Part shown: one piece after another, positions 56,020 through 64,000 of the stretch
How the letters are laid out: every line of letters starts with the position of its first letter
How positions within the stretch are numbered: position 1 is the stretch's first letter
DNA from: Stereocaulon alpinum
Taxonomy: Eukaryota; Ascomycota; Lecanoromycetes; Lecanorales; Stereocaulaceae
Assembly: GCA_018257865.1 (NCBI GenBank)
Contig: JAEUBA010000004.1
Coordinates: 186,001 to 250,000, forward strand
DNA: 64,000 nt
Reading direction: 5' to 3'
The notes under the pieces: generated by a model
Told to the model about the DNA's origin: nothing
Databases searched by the model: none
The model's input: the letters and a program-made list of their open reading frames with translations, nothing else
Translations under genes and position numbers: made by a program

Positions 56020-56991
56020 ATGTCTCCACCCAACCCCTTGAACATAACGATAATCGGTGCAGGCACCATCGGCCTCTCCTTCGCAGCTCTCCACATCTCT
56101 CATGCCTCTGAAAATGAATCAACCCTATACATAACAATTCATGATACTCGACCAGACATCGAAGAGCACATTCTCAAGACACTGCCCACATATATCCCAT
56201 GCCATATATCAGGAGTTTCCAACATTCGACGCCTTGACTATGAAGTCAAGGTAGACAACTGTGTCTCTGTGCAGAGACTGCTCATCAATGACGACCTCGA
56301 GAGCGCCGTAAGGGACGCGGACATTGTACAGGAGCAAGGACCCGAGAACGCTGAGTTCAAGACTGCGCTCTGGCCTGATGTGGAGAAACACTGCCCTCCT
56401 AGTGCATTACTCTGGAGTTCGACATCCGGCATACCAGCCTCAACCCAATCTGTCGCCATGAAAGATCCCTCTCGCCTTCTCGTGGTCCACCCGTACAACC
56501 CGCCTCACATCATGCCATTGCTCGAGATCGTACCTTCGCCAGCTACAGACCCTAAAGTAATCGAACGAACACTCGAGTATTGGAAAGACAAGGACAGAAC
56601 ACCGCTCGTGCTCAAGAAAGAGACAATCGGCTTCGTAGCCAACCGCCTCGCCTATGCCTTGCTGCGAGAAGCTATACATCTAGTCCAAGAGGGCGTTGCA
56701 TCTGTGAAAGATATCGATGATCTAATGACGAGCAGTATGGGACCGCGGTGGGCCGTTGCTGGGATTTTCAAGAGCTATCATGCTGGCGGGGGTGCTGGTG
56801 GGCTTGAGGGTTTCTTCAAGAATATTGGAGGCACGGTCCAGGCTTGTTGGGACGACATTGGTACCGTCAATGTAGGTGAGGGGTGGGAGGAAGGCATTTT
56901 CAGGCAGACGAAAGAAGCTTATGGAGTGGTTGATACAAAAGAGAGGGACAGGAAGACGAGGGCGGTGTTGGATGCTGTGAAGTTACTGTGA
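56020..56991 (+). CDS. 3-hydroxyacyl-CoA dehydrogenase family enzyme (lambda-crystallin-like)
   Basis: Single exon, 323 residues, the family's normal length. The NAD-binding Rossmann loop is ITIIGAGTIGLSFAALH near the start, with a D-T-R end of the second strand. ADIVQEQGPENAEFK and WSSTSGIPAS are family motifs. The catalytic His lies in HPYNPPHIMPLLEIV and is followed by GFVANRLAYALLREA, the substrate-binding helix. The C-terminal domain ends with GPRWAVAGIF. This pattern suits L-gulonate 3-dehydrogenase or carnitine dehydrogenase-like enzymes as well as 3-hydroxybutyryl-CoA dehydrogenases, so the substrate is open. It is probably soluble; no peroxisomal signal is present at the end (AVKLL). 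Confidence 0.88.
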   Translation: MSPPNPLNITIIGAGTIGLSFAALHISHASENESTLYITIHDTRPDIEEHILKTLPTYIPCHISGVSNIRRLDYEVKVDNCVSVQRLLINDDLESAVRDADIVQEQGPENAEFKTALWPDVEKHCPPSALLWSSTSGIPASTQSVAMKDPSRLLVVHPYNPPHIMPLLEIVPSPATDPKVIERTLEYWKDKDRTPLVLKKETIGFVANRLAYALLREAIHLVQEGVASVKDIDDLMTSSMGPRWAVAGIFKSYHAGGGAGGLEGFFKNIGGTVQACWDDIGTVNVGEGWEEGIFRQTKEAYGVVDTKERDRKTRAVLDAVKLL

Positions 56992-57230
56992 TAGGACAAG
57001 TGATGTTGGAGGCATTATGACCACCAGGTACCGGCACGCGTCCTCCCGATGGCTTCGCTTCATGATTTAGTTCCACTACTCTGCTGTAAAGTACTGACTT
57101 GAGCGCACCGAGCTGATCCGATGCTGTATCAAATCTGTTGTTAATTCATTCTTGAGGTATTATCCTTCAACTTATGTTCCTAAGCCTCGATCCGTATTGC
57201 ATGCAACAAGAGAATATGGTACATCATCCA

Positions 57231-58414
57231 TCAAATCCCACAAAAGTATTTCTGATCGCACCTGGCCATCAATCGGTGATGGTTCTCAACCTTCGTCGCT
57301 GTCCGCAACCAGTCCTCACCCACCGGAAATGAAAGCTCCTCGCGATCTAACAGGCACCCCTGGACATTCATAGACCGCATTTGACGGTGTGTTCCGCCTT
57401 GGCAATATTCTAAGATGGCGTCCAAGTATCCATATGCCATGCTACCGCTCCTGACGTCGACCCCACGGATACTGCTTTCCTCAACATCCGGAAGGTATTT
57501 GACCGACACACCCATTCTCAGCCTCTCAAGATCTATTGTGTGAAAGTGGAAGTCAAAACTTTCTTCGCTGGCCCTCTTGCCCGCCTTGATTTCTTCGCGC
57601 ATCGTCTCCCAATCAGTGATGTCAGTCATTGCTCGCATCCAATCCAAGAGATCTTCCCTACATCTATCTTCTTCTCCCAACCCCAAGAGTGCCAGAACTC
57701 CATACAAACACAATCTCGCATACTCGGTCAGAGTGATTTGGCCGGCTATATGCTGCAGGGAATGGTAAAATCAGCTTGGACACAAGCAAATTCGTCCCAA
57801 ATCATACGCACCTGCCCTTTCGCATGCACCTCCCTCGCCAAGAGTACCACGTCTGCGTAATGCCCAAGCTTGAGCAAAGTCCTCGCCCATCTCACTTCCA
57901 GTCGTTGCGAGAGCTGTGTCAAGATTGCGTCTGCAAGGGGATGCAGTGTACGATCCCGCCGGGAATCTCTAGCTGGAAAACCAGCGAATCGCACGAATTG
58001 GATGCCCCGTTCAAAGCAGAGACTAGCGGCTCGAGTAATTCCCGCTTTATCTAATTCGTCGCCTCTCTTGACATAGTCGATGGCATCATCTGCCACTCCA
58101 TCTACCGAAATCCAACTTGATGTCATTCTCTTCTTTAAGCGTTTGCTAGAGGCCTCCTCGATGTCGCCATCAATATTGACATTGCCAAACCCTCTCATTT
58201 GGAGCCACGGCTCGAAGATCTCCGCTTTCTCGGGGAGAGATGCTGATGAGCGAAAGTGTAAATGGGCTGCAGGCTTCCGTGAGCTCCGCTGTGGGTACTT
58301 TGGCTCAGAGTCAGCATTCTTTCTCAAAACTGTTACTTGAGTCAGAGAACTCTCATGAGCTAGGTGGAGGCTCGAGCTAGTCCCATGGCTCTGAAGTGGA
58401 CTCCGAAGGGACAT
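57231..58414 (-). CDS. Uncharacterised helical protein, possibly TPR-like
   Basis: Exons 58414-57812 and 57752-57231 with a 59-nt intron (donor GTGCGT, acceptor CTGCAG) encode 374 residues. The splice joins VHAKGQ to HIAGQITLTEYARL, and both halves are helical. The first 110 residues are Ser/Arg-rich. The segment YVKRGDELDKAGITRAASLCFERGI has the spacing of one TPR helix pair. A second helical region is LLDWMRAMTDITDWETMREE. I do not recognise the family. The frame may continue through a further intron at its 3' end, since the last residues (CDQKYFCGI) look arbitrary. Confidence 0.6.
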
Positions 58415-58546
58415 GTAATGACGGAAATGTATGACCTACAGGATCGATCGAACACATCATCAGAAGCACTTGCTGGAGATCTGTACAGCCTTCAGTATCA
58501 GCATGCACCGATTTAACTACACTCATAACTCTGGCTGCTAGCAAAT

Positions 58547-58960
58547 TCACTCAAAAGGCAAAGACTCCCTCCCCATAATCAGACAACTCATACCCTCCCG
58601 CTTCCTCCCTCCCCCCAAATCCAACCTCACAGTCAAAGCCGGCGACACGAGATGCCCAGCACCCCTACGCGACGACACAACCGGCAAATCCATTCCACCT
58701 TCCTCACCACACCACCATGACCACTCCTCCTGGTCAACTATAACAACAATCCACACATTCTTCCCATACAGAATCTTCCGTGCTTCGCTATACATCTAAC
58801 AACTGACTCCAAGAATAGCGGGCTGCAGCTCATAGCATGACTCGTGGTCGGTTTCGTAACCCTGTTCGCGGAAAGCGTAGGGTGTTGTTAGGAGCATTCC
58901 ATATATCTTATCTCTGACCTCCCTGGGCATGGTGAGGAAAGTCATGGCTTGATCCATCAT
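58547..58960 (-). pseudogene. Broken gene of a fungal F-box-like/DUF family
   Basis: Two in-frame parts are split by TAG at 58798-58796. Upstream: MTFLTMPREVRDKIYGMLL then TDHESCYELQPAILGVSC. Downstream: MYSEARKILYGKNVWIVVIV. This order (LPxEVRxxIY, AILxVNRQxYxEA, ILYGxNxW) is typical of a very large fungal family that starts with an F-box-like helix. At the junction the usual N-R-Q is replaced by S-C-stop. CAG to TAG and CGT to TGT are both C-to-T changes. The downstream frame also ends early, after about 80 codons, without the normal C-terminal half. I read it as an inactivated copy. No other copy is in the window to compare with. Confidence 0.7.
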
Positions 58961-60194
58961 CTTAGAATCCAATATACGGTAAACCCAGTTGCTTCAGGAC
59001 TATCCAACTCGATTGATTGTGACACAACATCTACGAGCCTCAACACATAATCCTGTCAGCAAGAAAGGTAGCTTGCTTCCCACGCTCAACATGTATTGAA
59101 AGATTTGTAGATAGTAGAGCCAACTCTCCTTTCCAACTACCCCATCATACAACCTACCCATTCCACATGACCAATACTCCCCCCTCCATCCGTACCCAAA
59201 TTTTATCCTACCATACGTACGTAAGGCGTTCCCGCCATCCTCATGCCTCCACTATCCTCAGGAAATGCACCGTTTCGGGTGGACCATCACACAATCCCGA
59301 GGTTACCCTACCACACCATACGTACGTAAGACCTCTCTCCGCCACCCTTCAGCTCGACTACTCACTATCCGTAAGGAAGGGCACTAATGTTTCAACATGA
59401 GGTGCTCGATATAACCACATGATATTGGGGATAAGGGCTCAGGTGCGGAGCAATCTTGGGATAGCTTTATTGAGAATGGAGAATTGATTCGCGGGGGAAA
59501 AGGAGGTGGGTGCGTGTGATTGGTCGTGTCACTGATGCCCACGCTCGCGATTAAGGAGGTACGGGTTGCGGGCGAGATATCCAACTAGTAGATCTCAAAG
59601 GGCCAGCGTACACATGTTAGCAAGTAAGATAATCACTTTCTATCTCGGAGCGTTCCTCGCTCCTGCACTTTTTATCTCAAAGGAGGAGTTTATAGGCCTG
59701 AAGGTTGGCATTTGGCAAGGAATAGGTTCGAGGATGATTGCAGGTATGGTTCGGGAGCGAAGATATGTTGGTAGTGTCGATGAGGACTGGGGTTTATATG
59801 CTGATGTTATTGTGTGTAGGTATGCTACTAAGGGCAAGGGGGTATTTTGGATAGGTAGCGATTTACGCAAGAGAAAAACGGAAGATGTGACAAGAGCTGT
59901 TCTCGGCTCCTACGCGTGCGTATGATCATGAAGCATTTTGAAGGTGTTCAATCGTTATATTCGTTATTTTCATGATGTCATAAAGTTCTGACCAGTACGA
60001 TTGACATGTTGAGACTGCGCCAATGAAAACCCATCTGCGTTGCGATATGTTGTGTATGAGAGGTTGTCAACCTTTCCACCTGGGAGATACGAGGCGGAAC
60101 GCTCATTAGCTTTCCCATCTGTTTGCTCTGATCCTCGGGTTGCTTCGAGGTGGGTTGTATGTGCATAGATTTGCGTATTCGTGATCGTCGCTCA
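58961..60194. other. Spacer with a short duplicated segment
   Basis: About 1.2 kb with no secure gene. ACCATACGTACGTAAG occurs near 59209 and 59313, within a degenerate direct repeat of about 105 bp. A rightward frame from ATG 59614 (103 codons, hydrophobic start ITFYLGAFLAPALFI) is a weak candidate for a small secreted or membrane protein; nothing else supports it. Confidence 0.4.
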
Positions 60195-63100
60195 TCATGT
60201 CAGCACGAACTCCGACTCAGTGATCTGCTTTTTCTTTTCCTCCTTCATCTTCAGCTCTGCCTCCCAGTTGTTTTCCAGTCTCGCCAGAGCCTCAGCAAAC
60301 GTAAGAGAAAGGGGCACGATCTCCGGCGTCTGTCCATTAGAAGGAACATGCAGCAAGCGCATCTTCTCATCATTCGATCCAAGTAGAAGGAAGCGACTTG
60401 CATCGACCAAGTCAGTGCGGCAGAAGGCGATGCCATGGAGATAGGCCACAGGCTCATCTTCTGCAGGATGATAGAAGTCATCTCTGTGGACCTTGGTTAG
60501 TCTGAGTATGTAACCTCCCCTTAGGACTCCCAGCTCAATGACAGAATCGTTGGCTTGGCATCCGGAACCTCTGCTTGTGATATATCCGATCGGGCAGGGG
60601 ACTACATCAAATGTATGGACTATGCGCAATCGTCGGGGGAACTTGAGGAAAGCAAAGGTGCCGCAATTTGAGATTGACAGTGTGGGAAATTGGTCATACA
60701 AGCGAAAATGTCTAGTGAGCCTACATTAGGAACAATTCTCGACCGGCATGCAGGAATTTTACTTACTCTCTGATCGATGGAATCAGACGTTCTGGTATAC
60801 CGATAGGTTGCGCTTCGGAACTTCCGAGTTCAAGTATGGCCAGGTTTAGTTGAGGGCCCTCTGTTTCCGGATCCAAGAGGGTTCCGTGCTCAGCTTTTGA
60901 AGCTGCTGCATAGCCAAGGGACATTAGAGGAAGCGAAGGATGGAAATTGGCTGACATAGAAACCAGGTTCTCCGGCACGGGAACGTGCAGTTTCGCAGAA
61001 GACTTTGACACAAGATCTATGCGGAAGAGGTGAAGCTCTGTTGGATCCAGCTCGGGTTCGTCGATTCGCCCTTCGCTGAAATAAAGGACGTATGAGTTGC
61101 ACGGACTAATACGGCATTTGAGAGAACCCCGTGTGGCTAATGTTATGCCCTCGCTGCGCCTTCGAAACTCCAGTACTTCAGGAAGACCGGCAATAGTGAA
61201 TGGGTATGCTGCGATGCGCTCGTGCTGCCCTAAGTCATACACTTGGGCATCTATCGTCAATACACTCAAGTCCGGACTGAGCTCAACAACAACGAGCCCG
61301 GCATTGCACGGTGTCCATTCGAGCTCGAGACGACGAACAGCTGTACATGAATCTAGATCGACGAGTTGCATTTGACCCTTGAAGGGTCCATAGCTCACTA
61401 AAGCCCACATGCGGCCATCTGCTGAGACGCTGGAAAAGCTGTGGGGATAGTCGTCGTTCATGCTATTAGCTTCGGGAAACGTTATAACTTCACCCAGCTC
61501 CACTCGCTGAATGCGTAGAGATCCAGTCACAAAAAGGGCAGACCTCTCATCCTTGTGCACAACTATTCGCGAAGGCCCTATGGGCCTGTCGGTTCTGAGC
61601 TTCGCATGGCTATACAGTCGCCGTTCGGTGGGGAGATTTTTCCAGATCAAGACAGTCAGGACATATATCTTACCCGCATCGGATGGAAGAAAGGCGATAA
61701 GCTTCGTCTCGTCCGTCGAGAAGTGGTACTTTCCCGACCGATTCACGTAGTGTTCCGGGCAAGGTAGCTCGATGATCTCTTTGACAGCTGTGTCATAGAG
61801 GAATAGTGAGTGTGGTCGACCATGGTCTTCCGATAGGATTAGAAAACGGCCATTAGGGCTTACATTGACTGGTTTTCGCTCTCCTTCCGGCAATAAGTAC
61901 TCTATCACAGGAGTGGACTCAGACAGTGACACTTTTATTGCCCGCCAACCGGGCTGCCCACCCCAACCGGATAATCTGACCATTAAAAGATCTTTGCCGT
62001 TGGAACAGAAGAAGGACTCGTAATGTTTCCACGTCGATTCGTCATCTTCTGAGTCGAATCCCTGCCAAAGTGGTTTTACAATGCCAGATGTGAGATCAAT
62101 ATCTCCACTCGGACTAAGAAAATGACAATTATCTGAGAAGATGGCCCATCGACCATGGCCGGGGAACGAGTCTTTATTGGAGTGCCTGTGGAACACGATA
62201 CGAGCCCAGGGCTCACTATGCGTTCTTCCTTTTAACTTGATATGCTCTTCGATCTTCCAGATGACTGTAAATAGTCCTTCATCGTACTCAGAGCCCTCGA
62301 TTTGCATCATGACCTTTTCATGATAGACAAGAGCAAGGAACTTGCCGTCTGGACTCATTGCATAGCTTGCAAGGAAGCCTATTTTATCACCGTCAATGCT
62401 ACGATCCACAGATGGTGCAAGACGCTGTCCAGTCAGTGCATGCTGTGCGTATAGGTACTGGCCACTAGGTATAATAATTGAATCCCCCCAAAAGTACATA
62501 TCGCGCACCTCGTCATGAATAAAAAAAACATCATCCCTGAGTTGGGAGCCTCGTAAGTCCTGGCTCAATTGGTACCGAGGCACTGGTGTTGTTTGAGGAG
62601 GCCGGGGATTTTGATATCCATCTATGATCTTGGTAATGTCCCTGGAAAGTTTGTCTCTGTAGGGGTCACAGAAATCACCCACGTTGCCGAACATGCCCTG
62701 GAGCTCCAAAAAGTACACTTCCCACGGTCTTCTGGCGAGGATGGCGCCATAAGCCTCAAAAAGCTGTTTCATAGCTAAGCACCAGGTCCTAAGAAACTCG
62801 GAATTGGCGTCTACCTAACGGTCCCAGAATCAGTATTGCCCTTGATGGAAGCCAACGAAAGAAAAAGATTCAAAGTAATACACTAAGCTTAAGAGATTTG
62901 AGGTTTGTCAACGGACGGTGCTCGGGAATGAATAGAATGAATAAGGTGCTTAAGCGGAAAATGTTTCGTGCCAATCGACACGAAGGACAGATTGGAGGGC
63001 AAGCGAGAGAGCACACGTACATCTGTAAGCTCAGTCATCCATTCGCCAATCTCATCCAGTCCCAAAAGTAAGCGCCAAGTACCGTCGGTATGTAAAATCA

Positions 63101-64000
63101 TGCACATTTCACTCCATATAAAAGTCGCTCGGGCATCAAAAGTCGCTCGGCATGCTTCGGCGATCTTCTGAATGTGTGCTATTCGGCAGTCGGTCAAGTG
63201 TATCAGCCACCTGCTCAATTGTTCATCAATATCGCCCTTCAAAAGAATAAAGATGTCCTAGACGATAAGTACCAGAGCAAGAACGCACGTATAAAGGTTG
63301 AGAGGCGCAGAGTTCCTCAAGTGTCGGAAACCGTGACCATGGAAAATGTGACTATGGTAACATGAGCGCTCCCGGAGCGGAGCTCGTGCGAGATATGTCT
63401 CGAGAGCAGATTTTCTGCAAGGAGAAAATTCATAGAAGCTCAACAAAGAACAAAAGGGGATAGTGGGCTGATCTCGTACAGGATATTGATTGGAGTTGTA
63501 AATTCCTTGCCAAGCAAAGGTCTTGAACACAGAGAGAACATTCCAAAAAATAATCTTGGAGCAGGATCTTGTATACTGGGAGCCTTCGATTGATGAACAA
63601 ACGGGAGATAATTCGGCAGTAAGACTTACGAAAAGCTTGCGTATTCAAAAAAAGGCTTTCTCCTTCGAAGGATCGTGATGTCGGACGGGTCAATGGATAA
63701 ATCCACTCGCGGGATCCCAGAATCGATATCTGCCATAGGTTTGGTGCAACTCGTTTCGATGCACTTTAAACACACTATGGTCAACGCCAGGCTGGCCTGC
63801 CCAGGTTCTACCAGAAGGTCTGAACCCACAGAAGCCCTTGGCCCCTGCGCCGCTCTCAAAAACTCTTTGACACTCAAATGAATGACTTGTAGGGTGCCCT
63901 TGCGAACAGTCACGAGAGAACCACAGACCAATTCAATTTCTTTGTCGGAATACGGAAAAGATTGGTCGTCTGAGAGCAAAGTGTGGCCTTCGACATTGTA
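60195..64000 (-). CDS. STAND/NACHT NTPase, C-terminal part with beta-propeller-like repeats (5' end outside window)
   Basis: The window enters after the nucleotide-binding core. Exon 64000-63630 holds SDDQSFPYSDKEIELVCGSL and IHLSVKEFL, the post-NACHT winged-helix signature. A 419-nt intron (63629-63211) then rebuilds FFEYASFSWLIHLTDC. Next come ARATFIWSEMCMILHTD and, after an intron near 62.94-62.81 kb whose donor I could not fix, ILARRPWEVYFLELQGMFG. About 650 residues of irregular beta-propeller follow (MSPDGKFLALVYH, VNVSPNGRFLILSED, VSADGRMWALVSY). The last intron (60766-60712) attaches an end rich in Lys/Glu. The layout fits fungal NACHT proteins with degenerate WD repeats as sensor. 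The ligand and outcome are unknown. Confidence 0.8.

Noticed and set aside
58815..58835. GGGCTGCAGCTC as a distant member of the hairpin array
   Set aside because: It codes for YELQPA in the broken F-box-like gene and the arms do not pair fully.

Overview
This is a nuclear contig from a filamentous ascomycete (Pezizomycotina). The support is short introns of about 45-110 nt with GTRNGT donors and CTRAC-like branch sites, DASH subunit Dad2, shugoshin, a VTC-type SPX protein, fungal STAND/NACHT genes, a HET-domain relic and a fungal rhodopsin-like seven-helix receptor. The class cannot be fixed from sequence alone. Gene models were spliced by hand; where exon phases close and the joined protein matches a known family, the coordinates should be close to exact.

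Layout. 1-1065: 5' part of a STAND gene running off the left edge. 1.6-9.7 kb: housekeeping block (mitochondrial ribosomal protein bL17, a five-exon VTC5-like SPX protein, the U3 snoRNP protein Mpp10, an EFM6-like lysine methyltransferase). 10.2-12.6 kb: decay zone with a broken alpha/beta hydrolase, a HET-domain remnant and an intron-containing tRNA-Ser. 13.4-19.1 kb: mitotic block with a basic coiled-coil protein, then Dad2 and shugoshin head to head. 19.1-25.7 kb: two long gene-poor spacers around an Ecl1-family gene. 25.7-32.5 kb: arrestin-like protein, JmjC protein, CUE-AlkB-GRF dioxygenase, RBR ubiquitin ligase. 34.4-43.0 kb: small zinc-finger-like protein, mitochondrial Obg GTPase Mtg2, a cysteine-less E2-like (UEV) protein, a vWA protein and the peroxisomal PTS2 receptor Pex7. 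44.7-51.3 kb: a gene-free block of successive tandem-repeat families. 52.8-58.4 kb: rhodopsin-like receptor, 3-hydroxyacyl-CoA-dehydrogenase-like enzyme and an unknown protein. 58.5-64 kb: a broken F-box-like gene and the 3' part of a second STAND gene that leaves the right edge.

The most unusual region is 46.6-51.2 kb. About twenty short GC-rich inverted repeats of the form GGGCn...n'GCCC recur every 150-230 bp in one orientation. The loop or spacer varies between copies, and the fifth stem pair is C:G, G:C or T:A in three sub-families, so pairing is kept while sequence changes. I know of no described element with this form. It may be a structured noncoding locus, a protein-binding array, or a tandem repeat under a palindrome-preserving mutational process.

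Functionally the window is mostly ordinary core genome: ribosome biogenesis, translation-factor methylation, mitochondrial ribosome assembly, chromosome segregation, phosphate sensing and peroxisome import. It is interrupted by accessory, fast-evolving patches: STAND genes at both ends, HET and F-box relics, and the repeat block.
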